Shown: positions 26,637-35,963, counted from the stretch's first letter. The stretch: DNA of 64,000 nt from an uncultured Litoreibacter sp. (GCA_947492995.1 CANLOU010000002.1:558001-622000); one strand, 5' to 3'. Numbers and translations: made by a program. The notes: generated by a model not told the origin, from the sequence alone.

Positions 26637-27861
26637 CGCTTCCTATGATGTGGCGGCCGTTCGTGCTGATTTTCCGATCCTGTCGCGGCAGGTGAACAAC
26701 AAGCCTTTGGTCTATCTCGACAATGGCGCGTCCGCGCAAAAGCCGCAGGTCGTCATTGACGCAATCAACACCGCCTATTCGCATGAATACGCCAATGTGC
26801 ATCGCGGGCTGCATTACCTGTCCAACGTCGCCACCGAGAAATACGAGGCCGTGCGTGGCATCATCGCCAAGTTCCTCAACGCCAAATCTGAGGACGAAAT
26901 TGTGCTCAACTCCGGCACGACGGAGGGCATCAACATGGTGGCCTATGGCTGGGCCATGCCGCGCATGAAAGCCGGCGACCAGATCATCCTGTCGGTGATG
27001 GAGCATCACGCCAATATCGTGCCGTGGCATTTCCTGCGTGAACGGTTGGGCGTAGAACTGGTCTGGGTCGATGTCGACACCAATGGTGATCTGGACCCGC
27101 AAAAGGTGCTAGACGCGATCACAGACAAGACCAAGCTGATTGCAATCACGCAGCTGTCCAACGTGTTGGGCAGCGTCATCGACGTGAAATCCATCTGCTC
27201 GGGCGCGCATTCCAGGGGCGTGCCAGTGTTGGTCGATGGCAGCCAAAGCGCGGTCCATATGCCGGTCGACGTGCAAGACCTTGATTGCGATTTCTTCGCC
27301 ATCACCGGCCACAAGCTTTACGGCCCTTCAGGGTCTGGCGCGATATATTGCAAGGCTGCCCGCATGGCAGAGATGCAGCCCTTTATGGGCGGTGGGGACA
27401 TGATCCGCGAAGTTCATAAAGACACGGTTACCTATAATGATCCGCCCATGATGTTCGAGGCCGGGACCCCCGGCATCGTGCAAACCATCGGGCTGGGCGT
27501 GGCGCTGGACTACATGATGGGTATCGGCATGGACCGTATTGCCGCCCATGAGCAGTCGCTGCGCGACTACGCGCGCACGCGGCTGGACGGGCTGAACTGG
27601 CTCAATGTGCAGGGGCAATCTGCGGGCAAGGCGGCTATCTTTTCGTTCACCTTGGAAGGGGCGGCCCACGCGCATGACATCTCCACAGTGTTGGACAAGC
27701 GCGGCGTCGCCGTTAGGGCAGGGCATCATTGTGCCCAGCCATTGATGGAACATCTTGGCGTCAGCGCCACCTGCCGAGCGTCTTTTGCGATGTATAACAC
27801 CGAGTCCGAGGTCGACGTGTTGGTCGACGCATTGGAACTCTGCCACGAGCTTTTTGCGTAA
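26629..27861 (+). CDS. sufS: cysteine desulfurase SufS
   Basis: A 410-residue group II cysteine desulfurase. PLP lysine is K229 in ITGHKLYGPSG, and the persulfide Cys is C368 in RAGHHCAQP, the SufS-type motif. It normally passes sulfur to SufE or SufU; neither is in the window. The ATG at 26629 lies inside the end of the Yip1-like gene and has a ggtgga ribosome site. It is the last gene of the operon. Confidence 0.95.
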   Translation: MPSASYDVAAVRADFPILSRQVNNKPLVYLDNGASAQKPQVVIDAINTAYSHEYANVHRGLHYLSNVATEKYEAVRGIIAKFLNAKSEDEIVLNSGTTEGINMVAYGWAMPRMKAGDQIILSVMEHHANIVPWHFLRERLGVELVWVDVDTNGDLDPQKVLDAITDKTKLIAITQLSNVLGSVIDVKSICSGAHSRGVPVLVDGSQSAVHMPVDVQDLDCDFFAITGHKLYGPSGSGAIYCKAARMAEMQPFMGGGDMIREVHKDTVTYNDPPMMFEAGTPGIVQTIGLGVALDYMMGIGMDRIAAHEQSLRDYARTRLDGLNWLNVQGQSAGKAAIFSFTLEGAAHAHDISTVLDKRGVAVRAGHHCAQPLMEHLGVSATCRASFAMYNTESEVDVLVDALELCHELFA

Positions 27862-27882
27862 AACCCGTGGCAGATAGTGTGC

Positions 27883-29379
27883 CTAGCCGCAGCGCAGATG
27901 CGCACGATGGGCGATGTCGTCACGGTTCTTCTCTACCCAAGCCATGACTTTCCCCATTGTCGCATTCGAGCCTCCAAAGCCCTTCCAGGGCGCAAACTCG
28001 GTGTTCAACACGCTTTCCGGGTCCAGCTTGAGCAACCTGACAAGCGTCGAGGCAACAATGGTCCCGCCGACACCGGACAGCTTGCCGCCGGTCTTGTCTG
28101 CTTCTTCAAGGCAGTAGAACCACAGCGGTGTCTTGTCGATGTGGTGGTCTTTCAGGATTTTTGGCGCCTTGTGCTCTTTGATGCCAAGATGCGGTGCGTG
28201 TTGCTGAAGCCACCTTGCGACCTGCTGGCCTGACGATAGCTTCAATGCGGTCCGGTCTCTGAGTATGTTGCGCAGCGCCAGCTTCTTGGCACGCTCCTTG
28301 CTGATGGTCAGGTTGCCCCACATTTCGGTGCCGCCAACAATGTTGTCGGGCAGCTCAAAAAGCGTCTCGGCCATCTTGGTGCCAACGGGCAGCGCTTTTT
28401 GCGCCTTCCCATCTCCGGTCTCAAAATACAGGCCCAGCTCGATGTCTTGGTCCGCGCCCCGTGCAGAAAAGCCGAGCATTTCGAACAGGTGGCGGGCCGT
28501 GTCGCCATCTTTCAGATGGTATTGCGCCTGCACCGTGGCATGTCCAAAGCGATAGGCCGCGCCCGAGAATTCTGCGGGCATAATGGGTGCCTTGTGGCCA
28601 AAGACATGCGCGTCTTCCAACGCGTGGTCGATACAAGACTGGTCAACGAAGGATGGCAGCAACGCGTGCAGCACCAGCCATTGGTAGTGCAAACGCACAA
28701 AGCGGCGGACATGTTCGAAATCTTCCAATTTGGGCGGCACATGCCCCCAAACGTCCTGCCGTATCGACGCAACGCCGCATTCGCGGACGTCGTCTTTGGC
28801 GGACCCACCTTCCTCGACATGGGTCATCAGCAGGTTATGCAGGCAGATGAAGGCGCCCTGAATTTGGCTGACCAGAATGTTCTCGTCATTGCGGGGGTCA
28901 CCAATCAGTGCCGTGCCTTTGCAGTTGCGCGCAAGGTCAAGATGGCTGTCCTCACGGCCAAACAGCAAAAACCCGTGATGGTCGGGATGATACAGATGGG
29001 GGCTGGCCTCCGGCCCGTCGCCATAGACGCAATCCAGATCCAAAGACGGCGTGCGCACATTGCGGATGGAGCGCGGGTCGATCTTCTTGCCGATCGAGCT
29101 TGTGGCGTCCAACGTCACATCGTGATCCACGAACTGGCCGAAAAAGGTCATGCCGGCATCGGCGGGTCCATCGGCGTTCTCGGTCACGCGCATGGATTCG
29201 ACCAGCGCATCGAACGCATCCACAATATGGGCAGGCTCTAGGTTGCCGGTGATCTCGTTGCCTTGACCCAAAAGGTAGCCGAAATGCTGCGCAAGCGGTG
29301 GTTTGGTCATCAACGCCTTGTCGTCGAGGCACTGTTTTACGAGGTAGTCATAGCGGGAAAGTCCATGGAATTGCCCCAT
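27883..29379 (-). CDS. animal-type (peroxinectin/cyclooxygenase-like) haem peroxidase
   Basis: A 498-residue haem peroxidase. The distal His and Asp are in FFGQFVDHDVTLD near residue 82, with the Arg-containing segment DPRNDENILVSQIQ near 160, and the proximal His in YRFGHATVQAQY near 273. These match the animal haem peroxidase superfamily, present sporadically in bacteria. There is no signal peptide, although some bacterial members leave the cell by other routes. A good ribosome site (aaggag) precedes the start. It is monocistronic and convergent with sufS. Confidence 0.87.
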   Translation of the reverse strand: MGQFHGLSRYDYLVKQCLDDKALMTKPPLAQHFGYLLGQGNEITGNLEPAHIVDAFDALVESMRVTENADGPADAGMTFFGQFVDHDVTLDATSSIGKKIDPRSIRNVRTPSLDLDCVYGDGPEASPHLYHPDHHGFLLFGREDSHLDLARNCKGTALIGDPRNDENILVSQIQGAFICLHNLLMTHVEEGGSAKDDVRECGVASIRQDVWGHVPPKLEDFEHVRRFVRLHYQWLVLHALLPSFVDQSCIDHALEDAHVFGHKAPIMPAEFSGAAYRFGHATVQAQYHLKDGDTARHLFEMLGFSARGADQDIELGLYFETGDGKAQKALPVGTKMAETLFELPDNIVGGTEMWGNLTISKERAKKLALRNILRDRTALKLSSGQQVARWLQQHAPHLGIKEHKAPKILKDHHIDKTPLWFYCLEEADKTGGKLSGVGGTIVASTLVRLLKLDPESVLNTEFAPWKGFGGSNATMGKVMAWVEKNRDDIAHRAHLRCG

Positions 29380-29554
29380 GCTTAATCTCCTTAATCAATA
29401 AATGGCCCTTGAAAAAATTGCGGGCTGTGCTGAAAAAATGTCAAAAATGACGCTCCACAAATACCACAGTTTGCGGTTTCGCAAAAGGGCGTCGTGAATT
29501 CGCGCGCAAAACGGCGTTGAAAGCCCATGCAGCCTTGCGTATAGCAACGGTGAC

Positions 29555-29631
<77 letters not shown>

Positions 29632-29955
29632 AAGTATGCGCTCCTCAGACATCTCAACACAGTGGCCATTCGGGACAGGCTTGTTTCGTGGCAGCCAGCA
29701 GATTTCCGCTGAAGCCCGCTTGATGCTCCGCCGTGGCGAAATGGCTGCGATTTGCGCGCTTCGCTGCGGGCTTTACAAGGCGGATCGCACCCAAAATGGG
29801 GATTTAGCGGCGACGGGATAGGCAAAGACCGTCCAGCCAGCAAAGAGAGGGGTGCATCCATTAACACCACAAGCCCCTCAAACCCGTCTGGTCCCCTTTT
29901 TTATCTGATAGATAGCTGGTATCTTGTCGCTCATTGATTGGACGGATTGGATTTT
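29632..29955 (+). other. intergenic region between tRNA-Arg and vgrG
   Basis: No convincing gene is visible in these 324 bases. Frames on both strands here have no ribosome site or family motif. It presumably holds the vgrG promoter. A pyrimidine-rich run (ccccttttttatc) lies near 29893-29905. I looked for a second copy of the tRNA 3' end as an attachment site and did not find one. Confidence 0.5.
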
Positions 29956-32157
29956 ATGAACGCTGTATTTTCACAGTCGGATCGTCAGGGGCGGCTTACA
30001 ACGGCATTTGGGCTGGAAACGCTCGTTTTGCTCCGATTGGACGGTACCGAAGAGCTATCTGGTGATTTTGAATGGCGCATCGAGGCGCTGTCTACGGATA
30101 GCGGTTTGGATTTGCACAGCCTCTTGGGCACACATGCCACAGTCGAGATCGACCATGCCGCCGGAACACGCGCCTTTGACGGGATCGTCGTCGAGGCTGC
30201 GCATCGCGGCGCGGGCGAGAATGGCTGGCGCTACGATCTTGTGCTCAAGCCTTGGCTACACGTGGCCGGACTGCGCCGCAACATGCGGATTTTCCACAAC
30301 AAGACTGTCATCCAGATCGTCGAGGAAGTGCTTGGCAGCTATGCTGGCATGGGCAACCCCCATCTCGATGTGCAGGTTTCTGCCGCTTACCCGGTGCTTG
30401 AATACACCGTTCAATACACTGAATCCGACGCCGATTTTGTGTGCCGCCAATTGGCACGTCACGGCATCTCATGGTCTTGGCGTCATGAGGCCGGATCGCA
30501 CACGCTTTTGCTGACCGATGAGGCAACGTCGTTGCCGCAGGTGCCCGGCGGGTCGCGGCCTTATTTTGGCGTGGACCGCTTTCACCGCCATGAGGAAGAG
30601 CATTTTCGCGCATGGGCAGCGGGCGACCGGATCACGACCGGGGCCGTGCGCCTGACGGAATATAATTTCAAGACGCCCAATGCCGCTCAGGAGGTCACTC
30701 AAACCGGCAATGCGTCCCATGAACACGGCGCCATCGAAACCTATGATTGGCCGGGGGATTACCTCAATCAGGGCGAGGGCACAGGTGTCGTGCGTAAGCG
30801 GATTGATGCGCTGCGCGGGCAGGCGGCCCGCCATGCGGCAAGTGGCGATGTGGTCTCCTTGGGTGCAGGTTGGCGCGTGACACTGACGGGCGATGATGTG
30901 CCCAATGCCACGGGCCAAACCTTCATGTGTCTCAAGGCGACGCACCGCTTCCGTGCGCAGGCCTACGGCTCTGGCGACAGCGAGGCCGATGAAACGCCCT
31001 ACGATGGCGATTACGTGTTGGCCCCCGAAGACACGCCCTACCGCCCCGAAAGGGGCGTGATCGGCCCTCGGGTGCACGGGCCCGAGACCGCCGTCGTCGT
31101 TGGCGAGGGCGAAATCGACTGTGACGAACACGGTCGCATCCTCGTCAAATTCCACTGGGACGATGTCTCCGCGCATACAATGCGGGTTCGGGTCAGCCAA
31201 AACTGGGCCAGCAAAGGCTGGGGCAGCATGGTGATCCCCCGCATCGGTATGGAGGTGATCGTTGAACATCTCAGGGGCGATCCGGATAAGCCCATCGTGA
31301 CGGGCTGCGTCTATAATGGGGCGAACCAACCCCCTTATCCTTTGCCAGCGCATAAAACGAAGTCGGTGTTCCGAAGTGACAGCCACCAATCTGCCGGATT
31401 CAATGAGTTCACGTTCGAGGACGCAACAGGGGCGGAAAACATCAGCCTTCACGCTCAAAAGGATCAAACGCTCAAGGTGCTGAACAACCGCATGAAGCGT
31501 GTGGACAACGACCAAACCGAGAGTGTCGGCCGCAACAAAAGCATTACAATCGGCAATAACCATCAAGAGAGCATCGGCGGCTCGATGAACCAGACCGTTG
31601 GTAACAGCTCCGCTGGGGGGCTTATTGCTTCCCTTGCGGGGCTGATCGGCAAGGCAGCAGGCCAGATGCAGGAAGGGGCAAGTGAGGTTGGAAACCCTGT
31701 GGTGTCCAGTTTTGTGGGCGGGCTTTCCCAAACCTCTGTGATGGGGGAAATCGCGTCGCTGCCCATGATGTCCAATTTCTCCGGGGCGGGAAGCAACCGT
31801 GCCCTTGCAGGTGCCGTTCAATCGTCTGCAGGAACCGCGCTTGGCGGCATTCTAAGCTCGGTGATGCCCATCAGCGGCGTGTCATCGCGAATCGTGGAGA
31901 AAGCCGTCAGTGAAACCGTCGGTCTGGTCAAAACGGAACAGGTCGGCCTGTTTCGAAACACGACGGTCGGAATGGTTGAAACCACTTACGTTGGCAAAAA
32001 GAAGATCGTCGATGTCGGCGAAGAGCTGATAATTCAGGTCGGTAAATCCAAGCTCGTTATGAAGAAGGATGGAACGATCAGGCTGCTTGGGGACAATCTC
32101 AATATGACGATGACAGGCCCCGTTCAAATCAATGGCTCCACGGTCGATCTGAACTGA
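29956..32157 (+). CDS. vgrG: type VI secretion spike protein VgrG
   Basis: A 733-residue VgrG (TssI), the trimeric puncturing tip of the type VI machine. The gp27-like base is at residues 1-330 (SDADFVCRQLARHGISWSW near 157), the gp5-like OB domain near 365-450 (DEHGRILVKFHWD; QNWASKGWGSMVIPRIGMEV; GDPDKPIVTGCVYN), and beta-helix repeats follow. Between about residues 550 and 652 a Gly/Ala/Ser-rich hydrophobic stretch interrupts the needle, and regular VG-x-V repeats resume after it. The ATG at 29956 is preferred over a TTG at 29938. Downstream are its adaptor and cargo; no sheath, tube or baseplate genes are in the window. Confidence 0.95.
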   Translation: MNAVFSQSDRQGRLTTAFGLETLVLLRLDGTEELSGDFEWRIEALSTDSGLDLHSLLGTHATVEIDHAAGTRAFDGIVVEAAHRGAGENGWRYDLVLKPWLHVAGLRRNMRIFHNKTVIQIVEEVLGSYAGMGNPHLDVQVSAAYPVLEYTVQYTESDADFVCRQLARHGISWSWRHEAGSHTLLLTDEATSLPQVPGGSRPYFGVDRFHRHEEEHFRAWAAGDRITTGAVRLTEYNFKTPNAAQEVTQTGNASHEHGAIETYDWPGDYLNQGEGTGVVRKRIDALRGQAARHAASGDVVSLGAGWRVTLTGDDVPNATGQTFMCLKATHRFRAQAYGSGDSEADETPYDGDYVLAPEDTPYRPERGVIGPRVHGPETAVVVGEGEIDCDEHGRILVKFHWDDVSAHTMRVRVSQNWASKGWGSMVIPRIGMEVIVEHLRGDPDKPIVTGCVYNGANQPPYPLPAHKTKSVFRSDSHQSAGFNEFTFEDATGAENISLHAQKDQTLKVLNNRMKRVDNDQTESVGRNKSITIGNNHQESIGGSMNQTVGNSSAGGLIASLAGLIGKAAGQMQEGASEVGNPVVSSFVGGLSQTSVMGEIASLPMMSNFSGAGSNRALAGAVQSSAGTALGGILSSVMPISGVSSRIVEKAVSETVGLVKTEQVGLFRNTTVGMVETTYVGKKKIVDVGEELIIQVGKSKLVMKKDGTIRLLGDNLNMTMTGPVQINGSTVDLN

Positions 32158-32167
32158 TTGTGCGGGT

Positions 32168-33256
32168 ATGGTAAAACTTAGAACACACACACCGTTTTCG
32201 GGCGCCGCGTTTCAAAAATACAATGCGCGGCAGGAATTGACGGTCACCGTCACGACGGTTGCGGCGTTCCACGTGCAAACGGACGGGTCTCTCCAGAAGG
32301 CGGCATCGCAGCCCGAAATGCGCTTGTCAGACGTCTATGCAGATCCGGGGCAGCCAAATGCAAGGTTGCTTGAGGTGTCCGATTTTGTCCCATTTCGCCC
32401 CGCAACAGATGTTGTGGTGCTGGGTGATGCCCGCAGCCCAAGGGGCGCACCAAGCGCTCAATGGCCCGTGTCGCTGACCATCGGCCCGCTTAGCGAAAAT
32501 CTGGTCGTGCATGGGCCGCGCTACTGGCAAAAACAAGAGAACGGCCCTTGGCAGATCACTCCTGCGCAAGAAGTGACGTCGGTCCCCCTTGATTGGCGGC
32601 TCTCGGCTGGTGGCCCATATCTGGTGCCGGAAGAGGCGCCCGAATACGGGGATGTAAACATCTGGAACCCTGTGGGACCCGGTGTGATCGTTCCGGGCAC
32701 AACATCGCAAAAATACCGGTACCCCGCTCCTCAGATTGTTGGGGCTGATGCGCCGGTGACGACGCCGGACGATGCCGTGATCCCGCGCAACCTCGGACCC
32801 GTCGCGCCGGTCTGGCGCTCCCGCGAGCAACACGCGGGCAGCTACGACCAAACGTGGTTGGAGACGCAGCACCCTTTTTTGCCACCTGATTTCAACCCGA
32901 CCTTCTACAATGCTGCGCCGCCCGCACTCCAGGCGCATCCGTTTCTACGCGGCGATGAAACTGTGACCCTGTCGGGGGTGGATCACGACGCGGATAAGAT
33001 CAGCTTCTCGCTGCCCAGTCTCGCATTCGGGGCGGTGGTGACGCATGACAATGGCTTGACGGTTCGGCAGCCCATGAATTTGGACTTTGTGGAGCTGGAT
33101 TGGCGACAGGAGACGCGCGCGTTGCGGTTGTGTTGGCGCAGTGCATTCCCATGGCGCGACGGTATCGCGACGGCTGACATCGGTGAGTTGTTGTTTGAAA
33201 CGCTGTTCCCGACTGGCGATCCCCAAAATGCGGCAGGCCAAAATGCCGCAGGATAG
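32168..33256 (+). CDS. DUF2169-family type VI effector adaptor
   Basis: A 362-residue cytoplasmic protein with the DUF2169 pattern: FVPFRPATDVVVLGDARSP near residue 76, SLTIGPLSENLVVHGPRYW near 101, then a long C-terminal region. DUF2169 proteins act as chaperones or adaptors that load PAAR-containing effectors onto VgrG. It starts 10 bases after vgrG and its last codons overlap the effector start. The protein ends in a duplicated QNAAG. Confidence 0.86.
   Translation: MVKLRTHTPFSGAAFQKYNARQELTVTVTTVAAFHVQTDGSLQKAASQPEMRLSDVYADPGQPNARLLEVSDFVPFRPATDVVVLGDARSPRGAPSAQWPVSLTIGPLSENLVVHGPRYWQKQENGPWQITPAQEVTSVPLDWRLSAGGPYLVPEEAPEYGDVNIWNPVGPGVIVPGTTSQKYRYPAPQIVGADAPVTTPDDAVIPRNLGPVAPVWRSREQHAGSYDQTWLETQHPFLPPDFNPTFYNAAPPALQAHPFLRGDETVTLSGVDHDADKISFSLPSLAFGAVVTHDNGLTVRQPMNLDFVELDWRQETRALRLCWRSAFPWRDGIATADIGELLFETLFPTGDPQNAAGQNAAG
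33224..33253 (+). repeat. 15-base tandem duplication at adaptor/effector junction
   Basis: CAAAATGCGGCAGGC (33224-33238) is followed directly by CAAAATGCCGCAGGA (33239-33253), 13 of 15 bases identical. In the adaptor frame it encodes QNAAG twice before the stop; in the effector frame each copy supplies an ATG (33228 and 33243). Confidence 0.85.
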
Positions 33257-34853
33257 TTCCCCCGCCCGCGTGACGATGACCTCCTCGCCGGTGCCGCGCA
33301 TCAACGAGGTTGCCCATAACATCGGGACATTTGGCAGGCATGGTTTCGACCCGTCAGGCACCATCATGCGGCCCGGCCCCAATAACAGTTTCGTCTACTA
33401 CGCCAATGAAGATGACATGGTCGGCGTCGAATTTCAGGACGCAGAACTTGCGGCGGCCCTGGAGGAACCGGAGGCACCGCCAGATGCGGAATGGACCGCC
33501 ACGCCGCGTGAACTGATCCGCGATGGGCCGTTGCCCATCTATACCTCCACAACGCCAGACGTCGCCCTGACGCCGCGCGGCAGCGCCACCCCGCCGATCC
33601 CCTATGATACCTTCGCGCGGCCCATGCAGCCGCTGAGCTTCCCGCCATCTGTGCGGGCGACGGGGCAGGACGTGATGAATTTCCCGTCCCAGCAACGGCT
33701 GACATTCGGGGCGGAGCAGGGGGTGGCCCTTGGGGTCGCGTCGGGCACGATCATGGGCCCTGTCGAGACGTTGCAGCACTCGACAACGGTGCGCGCGGAA
33801 GGGGAGTTCGTCGTCCGCGACCAAGACGCGGTGTGGATGAACAACCGCAACAATATCGGCGTCGCAGATTTGACGGGCAGCACGGTTGTGAATGCGCCTG
33901 CCAATGAAAACACCGCCCCCCCAGAGGCGGAGGCAGCGGAAGAGGAAGAAGGATTCTTTCGCGGGCTCTGGAACGATGCCAAAGACCTTGGGTCGTCGGC
34001 CGCAGAGGCCATTGGCGAGTTTGACCGCAATCATGGCCGGGTTCTGACGCGCGGCGTCGGGGTCATTCAGGCCGTTGGCGGTGCAGCCGAGGCGGTTGGT
34101 GGGGCGGTCCTGGCCACGGGCGGCGCAGTGATTACCCCGACCGGCGTCGGGACAGCACCGGGCATCGGGGCTATGGCGGGGGGTGCGTTCCTGTGGGTCA
34201 ACGGTTGGGACAACGCATGGACGGGCATGCAAACGGCGTGGACCGGCGAATTTCAGCAGACTATGATGTCTCAGGCGGCTGGCGATGTGGCGGGGCTCAT
34301 GGGCGCAAGCCCGGAAACCGTCCAAACGGTCGAGAATGCGACCGATCTGGCCAGTGGCGCGTTGAGCCTTGGTGCCGGGCTTTCCGCAGGTGCCAGGACC
34401 ACGGCGCGCGAGGTCGTCGAAGCGGGGGCGCGTCAGGTCGATGAAGTCGCGACCGAAGCCGCGGAACAAACGGCGCGGGTGACACGCCCGCTGACGAACC
34501 GTGTTCGCTATCTTGGATATACACCCCGCAAAGGGTCTCGGGTAGGGCAAGAAGTCCGTGAACGGATGCGGCGCGAAGGCAATCTGCGATACGACCCCGA
34601 ACTGGGCGAAGATGTGTTTCGCGCAGATGACGGCATCTGGCGTCCCGTTGATCGCCCCAACGTGCATATGGGGCACCATCCCGTGGATGCGGTGGATTAT
34701 TGGAACGACACCGGCCGTCACCTTGGCCCACGGCATCCAACCAATGACGCTTGGATGCGCAACTCGGACAATTATCGCTTCGAATACGGCCCCGAAAATT
34801 CTGCACGCGGCGGGGCGACGCCATCAAGATACTTGCCCCCAACAACCGAGTAG
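33243..34853 (+). CDS. DUF4150 PAAR-like effector with GH-E-like nuclease tail
   Basis: A 536-residue candidate type VI effector. Residues about 117-205 match the PAAR-like DUF4150 pattern (GVASGTIMGPVETLQHS; VVRDQDAVWMNNRNNIG) and should cap the VgrG tip. An acidic linker (EAEAAEEEEG, 228-237) and a Gly/Ala-rich hydrophobic region (about 272-320) follow. The tail, about 430-536, resembles the GH-E group of HNH/endonuclease VII nucleases: RVGQEVRERMRREG, then G477-H478 in VHMGHHP and E514 in YRFEYGPENSARGG. It probably cuts DNA in rival cells. The start is uncertain between 33228, 33243 and 33276; 33243 is best placed. Overlap with the adaptor implies coupling. Confidence 0.82.
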   Translation: MPQDSSPARVTMTSSPVPRINEVAHNIGTFGRHGFDPSGTIMRPGPNNSFVYYANEDDMVGVEFQDAELAAALEEPEAPPDAEWTATPRELIRDGPLPIYTSTTPDVALTPRGSATPPIPYDTFARPMQPLSFPPSVRATGQDVMNFPSQQRLTFGAEQGVALGVASGTIMGPVETLQHSTTVRAEGEFVVRDQDAVWMNNRNNIGVADLTGSTVVNAPANENTAPPEAEAAEEEEGFFRGLWNDAKDLGSSAAEAIGEFDRNHGRVLTRGVGVIQAVGGAAEAVGGAVLATGGAVITPTGVGTAPGIGAMAGGAFLWVNGWDNAWTGMQTAWTGEFQQTMMSQAAGDVAGLMGASPETVQTVENATDLASGALSLGAGLSAGARTTAREVVEAGARQVDEVATEAAEQTARVTRPLTNRVRYLGYTPRKGSRVGQEVRERMRREGNLRYDPELGEDVFRADDGIWRPVDRPNVHMGHHPVDAVDYWNDTGRHLGPRHPTNDAWMRNSDNYRFEYGPENSARGGATPSRYLPPTTE

Positions 34854-34892
34854 GCGAAAGTTTACAACTGATCTGAGAGGAAGGCCCATCCA

Positions 34893-35333
34893 ATGCAAGA
34901 CAACGTCAAACCAGAGCTGCCCGAAGCGCTTGTCGCGGTTTTGAATGATTTGATGCGTCAATCAGGCGAATTGCGGCGGGCGGGCAATGCTCCGGCGTCG
35001 CTTGCGATCTCTGATGAGGCTTGGGACGTCATTCCTGAGCCCAAGACAGAGTGGAATTTTTACCCCCAGCGGATCGCAGCTGGCGTGGTCGAAACAATCG
35101 TGGAACGCGAGGCCTGCGGCGTCTTGGATATTTGGCTTGAGCGCATGTATGCGACCCATTTCGACGTCGAAAGGCAGACGCCCTACACGAATTTGATGGC
35201 TGGCCACGCCTTACACGAATGTGGCAGAACGACAGAGGCGCTGGCGCTGTTTCGGCAGGTCTATGAAACGCACGGTGCGGAGTATTTTGTGGGCGTCCAC
35301 AGGCCTTATCTGGACATGGTCGAAGCGAATTAA
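34893..35333 (+). CDS. candidate immunity protein 1 (TPR-like)
   Basis: A 146-residue soluble helical protein starting 39 bases after the effector, preceded by gagaggaag. It has a TPR-like alternation (SLAISDEAWDVIPEPKTEW; ALHECGRTTEALALFRQVY; AEYFVGVHRPYLDMV). Small TPR-like proteins with this ending are common next to polymorphic toxin nucleases. Immunity against the preceding GH-E-like tail is inferred from position and resemblance. Confidence 0.72.
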   Translation: MQDNVKPELPEALVAVLNDLMRQSGELRRAGNAPASLAISDEAWDVIPEPKTEWNFYPQRIAAGVVETIVEREACGVLDIWLERMYATHFDVERQTPYTNLMAGHALHECGRTTEALALFRQVYETHGAEYFVGVHRPYLDMVEAN

Positions 35334-35392
35334 GTCGCAGACTAGGCGGGTATGGATCGTCCTAGGCCATAATGGCCATCACTATAGCTGTC

Positions 35393-35815
35393 TCAAATGG
35401 TCTGGTGCTTCTTGAGAAACTCAAAAGCCTGCGGGCTGCCTTCAAAAACCTGTTTTCCCTCCATCATATAGGCTCGCAAGAGATACTGGCTGGCTGGTAG
35501 CGGGTCTTTGTCTTCCATGCCCAATTCGCCAAGCCGTAGCAAAACAAGGGGGTTAATATGGCCCTCCGGGCTTCGATATGCGCTGCCAAAAGCAAATTGG
35601 GCTTCTCGCTCATTGCCCAGTTGAAGCCACGCTTCACCAATGGATGCGTAAAGCCACAACGCCTCCGAATTCTTCTCAGAGGGTGCCGGTAGCAGACCCA
35701 AGGCTTGGGTCCATTTTTGAATGGCCGCTTCCGGATCATTGTCATCATCAAGAAGGACATTCCCTTCTTGCGCGAGCAGATCAATTTGGTCGCTGGTTCT
35801 TTCATCTATCTCAAT
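35393..35815 (-). CDS. candidate immunity protein 2 (TPR-like), opposite strand
   Basis: A 140-residue acidic TPR-like protein (DPEAAIQKWTQALGLLP; WLYASIGEAWLQLGNEREAQ; SQYLLRAYMMEGKQVFEG; FEFLKKHQTI). It belongs by eye to a TPR family that often accompanies polymorphic toxins and is related in plan to candidate 1. It is transcribed towards candidate 1 from the far side. The ATG at 35815 has gtgagg 5 bases upstream; the longer frame to 35848 lacks one. Its separate promoter could maintain protection independent of the effector operon. Confidence 0.72.
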   Translation of the reverse strand: MEIDERTSDQIDLLAQEGNVLLDDDNDPEAAIQKWTQALGLLPAPSEKNSEALWLYASIGEAWLQLGNEREAQFAFGSAYRSPEGHINPLVLLRLGELGMEDKDPLPASQYLLRAYMMEGKQVFEGSPQAFEFLKKHQTI

Positions 35816-35963
35816 CATCAAAACCTCACTAACATCTCGAAAAAGCATATGGGTCGTTAGACTATAGATCGCGCTGAACGCCGTCGACGCAGAACACCCA
35901 CCCTCGGACGATAAGGCGTAGGGGCTTTAGGTAAAGGGCCAGGTCCCTAAAATGTTGAATGTC

